Assembly (NCBI RefSeq): GCF_018333375.1
Contig: NZ_BORW01000011.1
Span: forward strand, 111,932 to 175,931
DNA length: 64,000 nucleotides
From: Paenibacillus cookii
GTDB lineage: Bacteria > Bacillota > Bacilli > Paenibacillales > Paenibacillaceae
Direction: 5' to 3'
The notes under the pieces: generated by a model
Database searches by the model: none
Told to the model about the DNA's origin: nothing
The model's input: only the letters and a program-made list of their open reading frames with translations
Shown here: positions 52,088 to 61,466 of the stretch, piece by piece
How positions within the stretch are numbered: the first letter of the stretch is position 1
How the letters are laid out: each line of letters starts with the position of its first letter
Program-made: the position numbers and the translations under genes

Positions 52088-54298
52088 ATGGAAACCGGCA
52101 AAGATCCGTTATGGTTCCGGCTCGGCATCTCCGCTCTCTTGATGGGGTTGTTCATGGAATGGATCGTTCCGCTGCAACCGCTGGATGTGCTGTCCGTCAG
52201 CCGGGAATGGTTCGGCGTCATGTACGGCTTTACGGCCATGCTTTTGCTGCTCGGGGCCTTTTGTCCGCGGCTGCCCCTTTTGGCGCCTTTGTACGGACTT
52301 TGCACGCTTCTTTTTTGGGCGGATGTCATCGCGAAAAGCGGGGAGAAAGCCGGCCTGGCTTCCATGCTTTCCGTGCTGCGCCAAGATGCCGAACAGCTTG
52401 CCGCCACCGGCAGATTTTCGGCATTAAGCCAAGATGCGCGCATGCTCGTGCTCATGGTCGGCTGGGCGCTGCTGGTCTATTCGGTCCAGTCCCTGGCCCT
52501 GCTCCGAAGCAGCATCCTCCTGTTCGCGGGAGCCACGCTGCTGTATTTGTTCTGCCTTGAAACGCTGCTCGGCCTGTCCGTGTACGGAGACGTGATTCGG
52601 ACCAGCGCCTTGGTGCTTCTGCTGCAGGGCATGGTTCATTTCTCGCGTTTAAGGGAACGCTCGCTTCCTGGCAGCCGCCGCATGGCGAAACCGGAGTACG
52701 GCAGATGGGGGGGCTCCCTTGCCGCGGTCGTGCTGACGGTCGTTGCCGGCAGCTGGATGCTGGGGAGCCTGGCGGAGCCGAAACCGGCTGCGGGTTTTTC
52801 GCTCCAGCAAGCCGCGAACCGTCTGGCGAATTGGGTTCAATCCGAATATGGGGCCAAAGAAGCGGCAGCGATGACGGGCTATAATTTATCCGGCGAAGAG
52901 GAGGACATGGGCCTTCCGCTTCAGCAAAGCAGCCGGATCTATTTCACGGCCCAAACCCCGGTCCCGACCTATTGGCGCGGCGAAACCTTCAGCGAATATA
53001 ATGGAAGGAAATGGTCGGAACCCGACGCTGACGTCAAAACGGGGTATGCCCCCGGCGTGATCGCGGAGCAAGGGGGAGACGCTTCGGCGGGGCTGGCGAC
53101 AATCACCCAGCATGTCTCGTTCGAGCAACCGCTGCGGCAAAGCTTTCCGCTGTTTGGCGGGGGCAGGGTCGCCGAAATCGTGGACATGCGGCTGTCCCCG
53201 GGAGGTTCGGCGCTGCCTGCCGCCATCGAAAGAAACGTTGGCGCCGGCACGGTCAAAGTCGTGCTCGGCGGAGGGCAGACGCAAATTGAAGGTTATACCG
53301 TGAAAGTCGCCATACCGGACAAAAACCCCGAGCGGCTGAAGCGGGAGTCGGGCCCGGATCCGCTCGCCGTACGCGAACGGTATTTGCAGCTTCCCGAGGA
53401 GCTGCCGCAGCGGGTGAGGGATCTGGCGAAGGAAATGACGGCCGGGGCCGGCAGCCGTTACGACCGGGTTCAAGCAGTCCTGAATTACTTGAAGGAGCAC
53501 GAAAAGTATACGCTGGACACGAGGGTTCCCCCGGCCGGCACGGATTTCGTCGATGACTTCCTTTTCGAGACCCGCGCCGGATATTGCAATCATTTTTCGA
53601 CCGCCATGGCCGTGCTTTTGCGCAGCGAGGGCATCCCGGCGCGGTACGTGAAAGGATTTGCGCCGGGAAAACAAGAAGTCGGCCAAGAGGGTACGTATCT
53701 GGTCAGCGAAGGCGATGCGCATTCCTGGGTGGAGGTTTATTTTCCGGAGTCCGGCTGGATTCCGTTCGATCCTACGCCAGGCATTGCGTTGACCGGCGGC
53801 GCGTCGGAAACGGCATCGGCGTTCCGTCCGGCCGCGGCAGGCGGGCATGTTCTGAAAGCGTTGGCAGGCACGGCCGTTGACGGTTTGCGTTCGACGCTGG
53901 CTTTCATGCTCCGTCACGCGGCATGGTTCGCCGTCGGAGCCGCTTTGGCGGGAGCGCTTGCCCTGGCGGTTGTCCGGGCGCTGCCATGGCTGGGGCTTTT
54001 GCCTTTATGGCTTCGCCTCTACGCGACACGACGGCGGTTTCCGGGAAGAGACGAGCTCATCCAAAGCGCGCGCCCGGTCTGGCGGGCCCTGGCGCGACGC
54101 TTCGGCGCCGCCCCCGCAGGCTGCACGGTTCGGGAGTATATCCGGTCCCTCCCTGTTGAACAAGATGAAATACGCAAAATGCTGTACGATTTTGCCGCCG
54201 ATTGGGAAATGATAGCTTATGACGAAGGTCCGATGGAACGGGGCAGATGCACCGACTTTTTGCGCCGCTGCCTTTGGATCTCCAAAAAAGTGGCATAA
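52088..54298 (+). CDS. transglutaminase-like membrane protein (TgpA/DUF3488 type)
   Basis: A 736-residue protein. The N-terminal third holds about six to seven membrane helices (DUF3488); the central part (about 440-580) is an extracellular transglutaminase-like core with Cys500 (RAGYCNHFSTAMAVLLRS), His545 (GDAHSWVEVYF) and Asp561 (WIPFDPTPG), a complete triad. A further membrane segment (about 620-645) and a cytoplasmic DUF4129-like tail (ARRFGAAPAGCTVREYIRSL) follow. It is the third gene of the MoxR-DUF58 operon. Family members are predicted peptidases or transamidases acting on envelope proteins; the reaction is not established. Confidence 0.94.
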   Translation: METGKDPLWFRLGISALLMGLFMEWIVPLQPLDVLSVSREWFGVMYGFTAMLLLLGAFCPRLPLLAPLYGLCTLLFWADVIAKSGEKAGLASMLSVLRQDAEQLAATGRFSALSQDARMLVLMVGWALLVYSVQSLALLRSSILLFAGATLLYLFCLETLLGLSVYGDVIRTSALVLLLQGMVHFSRLRERSLPGSRRMAKPEYGRWGGSLAAVVLTVVAGSWMLGSLAEPKPAAGFSLQQAANRLANWVQSEYGAKEAAAMTGYNLSGEEEDMGLPLQQSSRIYFTAQTPVPTYWRGETFSEYNGRKWSEPDADVKTGYAPGVIAEQGGDASAGLATITQHVSFEQPLRQSFPLFGGGRVAEIVDMRLSPGGSALPAAIERNVGAGTVKVVLGGGQTQIEGYTVKVAIPDKNPERLKRESGPDPLAVRERYLQLPEELPQRVRDLAKEMTAGAGSRYDRVQAVLNYLKEHEKYTLDTRVPPAGTDFVDDFLFETRAGYCNHFSTAMAVLLRSEGIPARYVKGFAPGKQEVGQEGTYLVSEGDAHSWVEVYFPESGWIPFDPTPGIALTGGASETASAFRPAAAGGHVLKALAGTAVDGLRSTLAFMLRHAAWFAVGAALAGALALAVVRALPWLGLLPLWLRLYATRRRFPGRDELIQSARPVWRALARRFGAAPAGCTVREYIRSLPVEQDEIRKMLYDFAADWEMIAYDEGPMERGRCTDFLRRCLWISKKVA

Positions 54299-54377
54299 GC
54301 TTTGCCGCCCCGGATTCCTTGACGGTATGAATTATCGTTGCGTATAATTAATTTCAACAATTGAGGGAGGCACGTTC

Positions 54378-55916
54378 ATGAACAAACCAAATGAAATCAT
54401 CGTCGTCTTGGACTTCGGTGGACAATACAATCAACTTATTGCACGACGCATTCGCGATTTGGGAGTATACAGCGAACTGCTGCCATACAATACGCCGATC
54501 GACAAAATCCGCGAGCTTTCTCCGAAAGGGATCGTATTTTCCGGCGGACCGATGAGCGTATATGCTGAAGACGCACCCCATGTGGATCCGGCGATTTATG
54601 ACCTGGGCGTGCCGATCTTCGGCATTTGCTACGGCATGCAGCTGATGGCCCATCAGCTGAACGGTAAAGTGGAACGCGCGGCCAAACGCGAATACGGCAA
54701 AGCGGATCTGGAATTCAACCCGGGCACGACTTTGATCAAAGGTCTGGATGCCAAACAAACCGTATGGATGAGCCACGGGGACCATGTCGTCGAGCTGCCT
54801 GAAGGCTTCAAGCTGGATGCTGGCACGGAATCGGCGCCGATTGCGGCCATGAGCAACCTGGACAAGCAGCTTTACGCGGTTCAGTTCCATCCGGAAGTGC
54901 GCCACTCGGTGAACGGCAACGAAATGATCCGCAACTTCCTGTACGAAGTGTGCCATTGCGAGGGCAACTGGAGCATGGAAACCTTCATTGATGACGCGGT
55001 GCGCGACATCCGCGAACAGGTCGGAGACCGCAAAGTGCTTTGCGCGCTCAGCGGCGGGGTAGATTCTTCCGTCGTGGCCATGCTCGTCCACAAAGCGATC
55101 GGCGACCAGCTGACATGCATGTTCATCGACCACGGTTTGCTGCGTAAGGGCGAAGCCGAAAGCGTCATGGAAACCTTTGTCGGCAAATTCGACATGAAGG
55201 TCGTCAAAATCGACGCCCGCGACCGTTTCCTCGGCAAATTGGCCGGCGTGGAAGATCCGGAGAAAAAACGGAAAATCATCGGCAACGAATTCATTTACGT
55301 CTTTGACGAAGAATCCGCCAAGTTCGACGACTTCGATTTCCTTGCCCAAGGCACGCTGTATACGGATATCGTCGAAAGCGGCACGGCGACGGCGCAAACG
55401 ATCAAATCGCACCACAACGTCGGCGGCTTGCCTGAAGACATGAAATTCAAGCTGATCGAACCGCTGAAAACTCTGTTTAAAGACGAAGTGCGCAAGGTCG
55501 GTTTGGAATGCGGCCTGCCGGAAGCCATCGTATGGCGCCAGCCGTTCCCGGGTCCTGGACTTGCGATCCGCGTGCTCGGCGAAGTAACGGAAGAGAAGCT
55601 GACGATCGTGCGCGATTCCGACTACATTTTGCGCGAAGAAATCGCCAAAGCCGGTCTGGACCGCGAAATCTGGCAGTACTTTACGGCCTTGCCGAACATG
55701 AAGAGCGTTGGGGTCATGGGCGATGCGCGTACGTACTCCTACACCGTCGGCATCCGCGCCGTAACGTCCATCGACGGCATGACCGCGGACTGGGCGCGCA
55801 TTCCTTGGGACGTGCTCGAGAAGATCTCGGTGCGCATCGTGAACGAGGTGGAGAACGTCAACCGCGTCGTGTACGACATTACCTCCAAGCCGCCTGCAAC
55901 GATCGAATGGGAGTAA
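54378..55916 (+). CDS. guaA: GMP synthase (glutamine-hydrolysing)
   Basis: Converts XMP to GMP with glutamine and ATP; cytoplasmic homodimer. 512 residues. The class I glutamine amidotransferase domain (about 1-200) has [13 protein letters not shown] with the nucleophile Cys and [10 protein letters not shown] with the His; the ATP pyrophosphatase domain (about 205-390) has [12 protein letters not shown]; the dimerisation domain ends KPPATIEWE. Start ATG at 54378, ribosome site GGGAGG. No guanine riboswitch is evident upstream of it, unlike the permease at 61467. Downstream are a long hairpin (55927-55983) and a strong terminator (56019-56066). Confidence 0.98.
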   Translation: MNKPNEIIVVLDFGGQYNQLIARRIRDLGVYSELLPYNTPIDKIRELSPKGIVFSGGPMSVYAEDAPHVDPAIYDLGVPIFGICYGMQLMAHQLNGKVERAAKREYGKADLEFNPGTTLIKGLDAKQTVWMSHGDHVVELPEGFKLDAGTESAPIAAMSNLDKQLYAVQFHPEVRHSVNGNEMIRNFLYEVCHCEGNWSMETFIDDAVRDIREQVGDRKVLCALSGGVDSSVVAMLVHKAIGDQLTCMFIDHGLLRKGEAESVMETFVGKFDMKVVKIDARDRFLGKLAGVEDPEKKRKIIGNEFIYVFDEESAKFDDFDFLAQGTLYTDIVESGTATAQTIKSHHNVGGLPEDMKFKLIEPLKTLFKDEVRKVGLECGLPEAIVWRQPFPGPGLAIRVLGEVTEEKLTIVRDSDYILREEIAKAGLDREIWQYFTALPNMKSVGVMGDARTYSYTVGIRAVTSIDGMTADWARIPWDVLEKISVRIVNEVENVNRVVYDITSKPPATIEWE

Positions 55917-55926
55917 GCCGGGTGAA

Positions 55927-55983
55927 TGTCCGTCCATGCTTGCCCCCCTTGGAAGTGAGAGGGGACGGCATGGACGGTACAGC
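55927..55983 (+). other. stem-loop downstream of guaA
   Basis: CCGTCCATGC pairs with GCATGGACGG; CCCC and GGGG pair further in. No T run follows, so it is probably an mRNA 3' stabiliser rather than a terminator. Confidence 0.6.
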
Positions 55984-56018
55984 TGTTTTTTACCTGCGGG
56001 CGATCATCTGAAACAACA

Positions 56019-56066
56019 ACTCTCTTTTATCTGCTGTTTTCGGCAAATAAAAGGGAGTTTTTTTAT
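56019..56066 (+). terminator. terminator of guaA
   Basis: AACTC-CTTTTAT pairs with ATAAAAG-GAGTT, followed by seven Ts. Confidence 0.92.
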
Positions 56067-56157
56067 CGTTCAGGTTCAGGCGTTTTTTTCCGCTTTGAAA
56101 GGGTTAAGATATATTTGTCATTTTGAAAAAATACATAAAAATTGAGGTTTGATTAAC

Positions 56158-57195
56158 ATGCTTGCAGCCCTTGGACTGACTTCTCTTGCGTTGTTTATGG
56201 TGTTCCTGGCCTTTTATTTGACGGATCCGAGACGAATGTTAAACGGTTTTTTGTTTAACGTGTTTTTTTGTTCGTTTCTTCTTTTTTGCGGTTATTTAGG
56301 GTATCAGTCGAATCTCTTGATTTTTGGGATCTTTGCCTTCGCTGCGCTCGTTTTTGTATTTATTATCTCTTCGTTCGGGTTATTGGCTTTAAGTATCGGT
56401 CTTTTCCTAAATGCGAAAATTTTGCTGAAAAAAGAAGGCCGGAAATTCTCCAACTGCCTGACGCTGATCTTAGGGATCGCCCTTCTCGTGTTGTCGTTGA
56501 TCCAAATCATTAACCCGGAGCGTTTTCTATCCGTTCACTTTAAACCTTTATACGCCGGAGTGACCCTCATTGTGGTGTATTTCTTTTTGCACCTCACCAA
56601 TTTTTTGACCGCATATTTGCTGTATCAATTTAACAGGCCTAAATATAATCAGGATTTTATTATCGTTCTTGGCAGTGGATTGATTAACGACAAGGTACCG
56701 CCGCTTTTGGCCAGCAGAATTCAAAAAGCCATTGATTTTTACCGAAAGCAAGCGGCGGCGGCTTTTCCGCCGACGATCATTTTTTCAGGCGGAAAAGGCT
56801 CGGATGAGAATATTTCAGAGGCGGAAGCGATGCAAAAATTTGCACTCGAGCGCGGCATTCCCTTGGAGCACACGATAACGGAAACGGAATCCGTAAATAC
56901 ATACCAGAATATGCTTTTTTCGAAACGGATCATGGAGTCGTTAAAGGGACGCGAATATAACAGCATTTTTGCGACGAACAATTTCCACCTGTTCAGAGCC
57001 AGCTTGTACGCGAAAAAGGTAGGTTTGAAGAGCCAGGGAATCGGTTCGAAGACAGCGTTCTATTACTGGCCGAATGCCATGATTCGCGAATACATCGCCA
57101 TCGTCGTCATGCAGCGGAAACGTCATACCCTTGTGGCGGGAAGCATTTTCGGGGTTTCGCTCCTCGTCACGCTTATTTATTTGTTCATTGAATAA
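56158..57195 (+). CDS. YdcF/SanA-like DUF218 membrane protein
   Basis: A 345-residue protein with about six membrane helices in the first 160 residues, then a DUF218 domain (about 165-320): FIIVLGSGLINDKVPPLLASRIQKA (outlined by IVLGSGLINDKVPPLLASRI), IIFSGGKGSDENISEAEAM (outlined by SGGKGSDENISEA) and ATNNFHLFRASLYAKKVGL (outlined by TNNFHLFRASLYAKK). A last helix lies at about 325-343. DUF218 proteins are linked to envelope permeability (SanA) but have no proven activity. The gene is clearly more AT-rich than its neighbours (long T and A runs, TTT/AAA codons), hinting at later acquisition. The ATG at 56158 follows GAGG; TTG at 56149 is possible. Confidence 0.9.
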   Translation: MLAALGLTSLALFMVFLAFYLTDPRRMLNGFLFNVFFCSFLLFCGYLGYQSNLLIFGIFAFAALVFVFIISSFGLLALSIGLFLNAKILLKKEGRKFSNCLTLILGIALLVLSLIQIINPERFLSVHFKPLYAGVTLIVVYFFLHLTNFLTAYLLYQFNRPKYNQDFIIVLGSGLINDKVPPLLASRIQKAIDFYRKQAAAAFPPTIIFSGGKGSDENISEAEAMQKFALERGIPLEHTITETESVNTYQNMLFSKRIMESLKGREYNSIFATNNFHLFRASLYAKKVGLKSQGIGSKTAFYYWPNAMIREYIAIVVMQRKRHTLVAGSIFGVSLLVTLIYLFIE

Positions 57196-57203
57196 TCGGT
57201 TCG

Positions 57204-57245
57204 AAAAGTCATTCATCGTTAACGGCGAATGGCTTTTTCTTTTTG
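57204..57245 (+). terminator. terminator after YdcF-like gene
   Basis: AAAAGTCATTC-CGTT pairs with AACG-GAATGGCTTTTT, followed by a T-rich run. Confidence 0.85.
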
Positions 57246-57350
57246 GTTTTTCTGCCGCGCAAGGCTGTACATGACAAATCTCCCTCAAAGCAGCTGGACT
57301 TATGCATGTCCTGTCTACCTTAAGGGAGCGTCACTTGGGCATGCCGCCGG

Positions 57351-57623
57351 TTATTCGCCGTTTTCGCGCTCGTTTTGTTCGTCCGTCATCAAATCTTCGG
57401 CCGGATAGTCCCGGCCCGAACCTTCATGGAGCTGCAGGTTTTCGTAACCGTACGGGCGCGGGCCGTTTTGGCCTTTTCCCCAAGGGGCGCTTTTGCCGAT
57501 CGATTCGGCTTCCAGGCCCGAGCCGTAAGGGCCCTCCGGAAACTCCTCGGCCGTCAGGTCGTTGCGCTGGGACTCGACGTTGGAAAAGTCGCTGTATTCG
57601 GGTTCGGATTTCGATGTTGTCAT
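57351..57623 (-). CDS. small acidic hydrophilic protein of unknown function
   Basis: A 90-residue protein starting MTTSKSEPEYSDFSNVESQR, rich in Glu, Gly, Pro and Asn, with no membrane helix and no predicted fold (FPEGPYGSGLEAESIGKSAP in outline by FPEGPYGSGLEAE). The composition suggests an intrinsically disordered protein, perhaps a spore or stress protein, but this is a guess. The ATG at 57623 is supported by CAGGTGCG 11 bases upstream; a longer frame from 57719 is less likely. I do not recognise a family. Confidence 0.65.
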   Translation of the reverse strand: MTTSKSEPEYSDFSNVESQRNDLTAEEFPEGPYGSGLEAESIGKSAPWGKGQNGPRPYGYENLQLHEGSGRDYPAEDLMTDEQNERENGE

Positions 57624-57836
57624 GTTCTTTCGCACCTGCCTTTCGATGTATAAAAAGTAATGTCTCCGCCTCGCGAAGATTTCATCCCTTTTCGTCGGGT
57701 CATTCGGCGATTCCGCCAACCGATTTCGTTGAATTTTATCATTTCCTTCCTTTCCTCCTATTGTTTATCCTATATAATGGGCTTATGTTAGGAATTGCAA
57801 AATACAGGCGTACGCGAGAGGGGAGAGGATTAAGGC

Positions 57837-58940
57837 ATGGTAACGAAAGAGCTGCTGGAGACGCCCTGCATCCTGATCGACGAACAGGTTATGCAGCGCA
57901 ATATCGGCCGCATGGCCGACATCGCCGCGCGGAACGGGGTACAGCTTCGCCCGCATATCAAAACCCACAAAGTTCCCGAGTTTGCGCTCAGACAGCTTGC
58001 TGAGGGGGCATCCGGCATCACGGCGGCCAAAGTGGGGGAAGCGGAGATGATGGCGGCACACGGCATTGACGATATTTTTATCGCCTACCCGATCGTATCC
58101 CCGTCCAAAATCAAGCGGATCATTGCTTTGGCGGAAAAAATCCGCATGATCGCCGGCGTCGAAAGCATCGAAGGCGCACGGAATCTCTCCCAAGAGGCTG
58201 TACGGGCGGGAATCACCTTGTCGGTCCGGCTTGAAATCGACACGGGGCTGGCGCGCACGGGGGTGCGTCCGGATGAGGCCGTAGAGCTGGCCAAACGGAT
58301 TGCGGAGCTGCCGGGGCTCGATTTGAGCGGTATTTTTACGTTTAAAGGTGCGGTGTTCGAAGGAGCAGGGACGCTGGACCTCGAAGCTGCAGGACAGGAA
58401 GAGGGTCGCATCATGGTCGAAACGGCGGAGAGGCTGCGCGCCGCGGGCATCGCCATCCGGGACGTCAGCGTCGGCTCCACGCCAACCGCCCCTTATGCGG
58501 CAGCCGTGGAGGGCATCACGGAAGTGCGGCCCGGCACCTATATTTTTTATGACCGGATGCTCGCCGTGATGGGAGCCTGCTCGAAAGAAGATTGGGCGGC
58601 CAAAGTGCTGGTTACGGTTGTAAGCGTTCCCGCGGAAGATCGGCTGGTCGTCGACGGCGGCAGCAAAACCTTTGCGACCGACGTGCAGCCCGGGCAACCG
58701 CCGCTGCATCTGAAGGGTTTTGGCGAAATCGTCGGCCATCCGGATGCCGTGTTCGAAAAAATGAATGAAGAGCACGGCATGATCCGGACGCAAGGCCCGC
58801 ACGGCCTGCATGTCGGCGACATTCTCGAAATCGTCCCTAACCATATTTGTTCGACGGTCAATTTGCATAACGAGGTTTTTGCGTCGAAAGACGGCAGCAT
58901 TCGGGCCATCCCGGTCTTGGCAAGAGGGAAACTGGCCTAG
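57837..58940 (+). CDS. D-serine dehydratase / D-threonine aldolase family PLP enzyme
   Basis: A 367-residue fold-type III PLP enzyme. The PLP lysine is in RPHIKTHKVPEF, followed by AKVGEAEMMAAHGIDDIFIA (outlined by KVGEAEMMAAHGIDDI), RLEIDTGLARTGV and DVSVGSTPTAPY. The C-terminal metal site is NHICSTVNLH, with His336 and Cys338. From family knowledge, His-x-Cys is the zinc pair of eukaryotic-type D-serine dehydratases, whereas D-threonine aldolases have His-x-Asp, so dehydration of D-serine is more likely than aldol cleavage. It heads an operon with a D-aminoacylase and a RidA-like protein, a coherent D-amino-acid degradation set. Start ATG at 57837 after GAGAGGATTAAGGC. Confidence 0.88.
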   Translation: MVTKELLETPCILIDEQVMQRNIGRMADIAARNGVQLRPHIKTHKVPEFALRQLAEGASGITAAKVGEAEMMAAHGIDDIFIAYPIVSPSKIKRIIALAEKIRMIAGVESIEGARNLSQEAVRAGITLSVRLEIDTGLARTGVRPDEAVELAKRIAELPGLDLSGIFTFKGAVFEGAGTLDLEAAGQEEGRIMVETAERLRAAGIAIRDVSVGSTPTAPYAAAVEGITEVRPGTYIFYDRMLAVMGACSKEDWAAKVLVTVVSVPAEDRLVVDGGSKTFATDVQPGQPPLHLKGFGEIVGHPDAVFEKMNEEHGMIRTQGPHGLHVGDILEIVPNHICSTVNLHNEVFASKDGSIRAIPVLARGKLA

Positions 58941-58961
58941 CGCAGCGGGAGGGAGAAGAAG

Positions 58962-60578
58962 ATGCTTGATATCGTCATCGAAAACGGAAGGATTGTGGAC
59001 GGCAGCGGAAATCCGTGGTATTTTGGACAACTGGGCATCAAGGACGGGAAAATCACGCATGTCGGCAGAACCGAAGCCGAAGCTTTGGAGCGGATCGACG
59101 CGCGCGGGCAGGTGGTTGCTCCCGGTTTTATCGACGGGCATTGCCACTCCGATCTGCTCGTGTTGGACCAGCCGAACAGCGAGTTCAAGATGCAGCAGGG
59201 CGTCACGACGGAAGTCGTCGGCAACTGCGGCCTGGCGCCTGCCCCCTACGTGAAAAACCGGGCTGCCGAGCTAAAAAGCTATATCGAGCCCGTCATCGGA
59301 CGCACGGATTGGCCCTGGCCTTGGGAAAGCATCGAGGAATACATGCAGCATTTGGCGAAGTCTCCCGCGTCCGAAAACGTCTCCACTTACGTGGCGCACG
59401 GCGCGCTTCGCATCTCCGTCATGGGGTTCGAAAACCGCCCGGCCACCAAGGATGAGCTCGACCGGATGAAACGGCTGCTGGAAAACGGCTTGAAGGCCGG
59501 TGCGATCGGCTTGTCCATCGGTCTGTTATACGCTCCGGGAAGTTATACGCCAAAAGAAGAGCTGGCTGAGCTGTGCAAGGTCGTTGCCGCGTACGGCGGC
59601 TTGTTCTCCACCCATATTCGCGGCGAAGGCAACAACCTGCTGGCATCCGTGCGCGAAGTGATCTGGATCGCGGAGCAAAGCGGCGTTTCGCTCCATGTCA
59701 GCCATTTGAAGGCGGCGGGCCGGATCAATTGGGGCCAAACCGGGGCCGCGATGGAGCTGATCGACGAAGCCAGAAGCCGCGGGATGGACGTCACTTGCGA
59801 CGTGTACCCGTATTCCGCGGGCTCGACGACGCTGACGACGGTGCTCCCCCCATGGGTCCTCGAAGGCGGAATCGAAGCGACGCTGGAGCGGATCGCCGAT
59901 CCGGCCATCCGGGCCCAAATCAAGCAGGAGCTCCGGGAAGAACAGACGACTTGGGACAACCTCGTATGCTCGACCGGCTGGCAAAGCGTGTTCGTGTCCT
60001 CCGTGCCTTCCGCGGCAGGCAGGCTGCTCGAAGGGAAGCATATGCAAGAGATCGGCGAGCTGTGGGGCATGGATCCGGAAGATGCGGCGCTGGAGCTGCT
60101 CCGGAGGGAAAACGGACAGGTATCGATCGTGTATTTCCATATGTCGGAGGAAGACGTGCGGGAAGTTATCCGTTACGATTATTCTCTGGTGGCGTCGGAC
60201 AGCTTAGGCTGCGTCACCGGCAAACCGCACCCCCGTTCCTACGGCACATTTCCGAGGCTGTTCGCGGAGTACGTCCGAAAGAACAAAATACTTACGCTTG
60301 AGCAGGCGGTACGCAAAGTAACATCGTTCCCGGCCCAGCGGTTCAAGCTTGGCAAACGCGGGCTCCTCGTTCCGGGGTATGCCGCGGACATCGTCATTTT
60401 TGACCCGAACCGCATTTCCGACACGGCGACTTACCAGGACCCCATCCGGCATCCCGAGGGGATTTCCGCGGTGCTCGTCAACGGCCGCAAAACGATGGAG
60501 CATCGGCATCATACGCATGAACGGCCGGGCATTTTTATCCCCGTCCAGCATTGCTGCCGGCATGAATTGGAACGGTAA
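58962..60578 (+). CDS. D-aminoacylase / N-acyl-D-amino-acid deacylase
   Basis: A 538-residue amidohydrolase that frees D-amino acids from N-acyl forms. Metal and fold motifs: APGFIDGHCHSDLLVL in outline by IDGHCHSDLL, GVTTEVVGNCGLAPAP with the bridging-type Cys, LLYAPGSYTPKEEL, HIRGEGNNLL, HVSHLKAAGRINWG, and KPHPRSYGTFPRLF. The last motifs are typical of D-aminoacylases. Located 22 bp after the D-serine dehydratase-like gene and followed by a RidA-like gene. Ribosome site GGGAGGGAGAAG. Cytoplasmic; likely substrates are N-acyl-D-amino acids from peptide or wall turnover. Confidence 0.94.
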   Translation: MLDIVIENGRIVDGSGNPWYFGQLGIKDGKITHVGRTEAEALERIDARGQVVAPGFIDGHCHSDLLVLDQPNSEFKMQQGVTTEVVGNCGLAPAPYVKNRAAELKSYIEPVIGRTDWPWPWESIEEYMQHLAKSPASENVSTYVAHGALRISVMGFENRPATKDELDRMKRLLENGLKAGAIGLSIGLLYAPGSYTPKEELAELCKVVAAYGGLFSTHIRGEGNNLLASVREVIWIAEQSGVSLHVSHLKAAGRINWGQTGAAMELIDEARSRGMDVTCDVYPYSAGSTTLTTVLPPWVLEGGIEATLERIADPAIRAQIKQELREEQTTWDNLVCSTGWQSVFVSSVPSAAGRLLEGKHMQEIGELWGMDPEDAALELLRRENGQVSIVYFHMSEEDVREVIRYDYSLVASDSLGCVTGKPHPRSYGTFPRLFAEYVRKNKILTLEQAVRKVTSFPAQRFKLGKRGLLVPGYAADIVIFDPNRISDTATYQDPIRHPEGISAVLVNGRKTMEHRHHTHERPGIFIPVQHCCRHELER

Positions 60579-60633
60579 ATGCAAATAGGTTCGTATCAAA
60601 GCGCAAGCTAAATTTAAAAGGGAGATGACCATC

Positions 60634-61095
60634 ATGGCAAAAATCGAAAAAATTCTCGAAGAAAAAGGGATCGTCTTAGAAAAGGTTCCGACTCCGGTAG
60701 CGGAATACGTTCCGGCCAAAACCGTCGGCAACCTCGTGTATACCTCCGGCAACGACTGCCGCGTCAACGGGAAGCTGAAATATACGGGGAAAGTGGGCAG
60801 CGACCTGACGGTGGAGCAGGGGTATGATGCGGCGCGCCAGGTGATGATCAACCTGATTTCCGTGCTGAAAGAGCATTTGGGCGATTTGGACCGGATCAAA
60901 CAGGTGGTAAAAATGCTGGCCTTCGTCAATTCCGCGGACGGATTCGTCGAACAGCCGTACGTCATTAACGGGGCTTCCGAGCTTCTGGTCGAAATTTTCG
61001 GTGAAAAGGGCAAACACGCGCGTTCCGCGATTTCCGCGAATGAGCTGCCTTTTAATACGCCGGTAGAGATCGAATTGATCGTCGAAATCGAATAG
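60634..61095 (+). CDS. RidA/YjgF family protein
   Basis: A 153-residue Rid protein; trimeric deaminases of the family hydrolyse reactive enamines and imines such as 2-aminoacrylate. Motifs: GNLVYTSGNDCRVNG (outlined by LVYTSGNDC), a hydrophobic helix AARQVMINLISVLKEHLGDL (outlined by MINLISVLKEHLGDLD), FVNSADGF and HARSAISANELPFNTPVEIEL (outlined by ARSAISANELPFNTPVEIE) with the catalytic-type Arg. An N-terminal extension of about 20 residues gives the longer Rid subtype. The start ATG at 60634 has GGGAGATG upstream; 60625 overlaps that site. In this operon it would remove the 2-aminoacrylate made by D-serine dehydration. Confidence 0.93.
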   Translation: MAKIEKILEEKGIVLEKVPTPVAEYVPAKTVGNLVYTSGNDCRVNGKLKYTGKVGSDLTVEQGYDAARQVMINLISVLKEHLGDLDRIKQVVKMLAFVNSADGFVEQPYVINGASELLVEIFGEKGKHARSAISANELPFNTPVEIELIVEIE

Positions 61096-61162
61096 AATTT
61101 AGATAAAAATGTTAATTCCGAACAATGGACATTATTTGGCGATTTAATATTCGTTTTTTATA

Positions 61163-61191
61163 TTGACAATTTTCGCGCGTCTCCCTAGAAT
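61163..61191 (+). promoter_or_regulatory. promoter of purine permease transcript
   Basis: TTGACA (61163-61168) and TAGAAT (61186-61191) with 17-bp spacing; the riboswitch aptamer begins about 33 bp after the -10. Confidence 0.85.
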
Positions 61192-61223
61192 AAATGATGT
61201 AAGAAACGACAATACATCATCAT

Positions 61224-61295
61224 TTTTTTCGTATAATCCCGGGAATCGGCCCGGGAGTCTCTACGAGATCACCGTAATGATCTGGCTACGAAAAA
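61224..61295 (+). promoter_or_regulatory. guanine-class purine riboswitch aptamer
   Basis: Shows the conserved purine aptamer core: TATAATCCCGGGAATCGG (P2), CCGGGAGTCTCTAC, GAGATCACCGTAATGATC (P3 with loop) and CTGGCTACG closing P1 (TTTTCG/CGAAAA). The specificity base before UACG is C (GGCUAC), which pairs with guanine or hypoxanthine; adenine aptamers have U. It precedes an NCS2 purine permease with an expression-platform terminator at 61393-61428. Confidence 0.95.
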
Positions 61296-61392
61296 GAAGG
61301 GATGCGGATAACCTGCATGCGCTTGGCACACCTTATTCGTAAGGCTGTTTGTCAGGACGTGCACGGGTAGCGATCTCTTCCTTTTGCATAAT

Positions 61393-61428
61393 GCCTGCGG
61401 ATCTGTAACGGTCTGCGGGCCTTTTTTT
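61393..61428 (+). terminator. riboswitch expression-platform terminator
   Basis: GCCTGCGGAT (61393-61402) pairs with GTCTGCGGGC (61411-61420) including G-U pairs, followed by C and seven Ts, about 40 bp before the permease start. Guanine binding is expected to favour it. Confidence 0.85.
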
Positions 61429-61466
61429 GTCGTCCTGACACATTTTCTAAGGGGGATTCTGTAAAA

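Noticed and set aside
54354..55937. 527-residue minus-strand ORF opposite guaA
   Set aside because: Mirror of guaA codon bias; the real gene on the plus strand is complete and recognisable.
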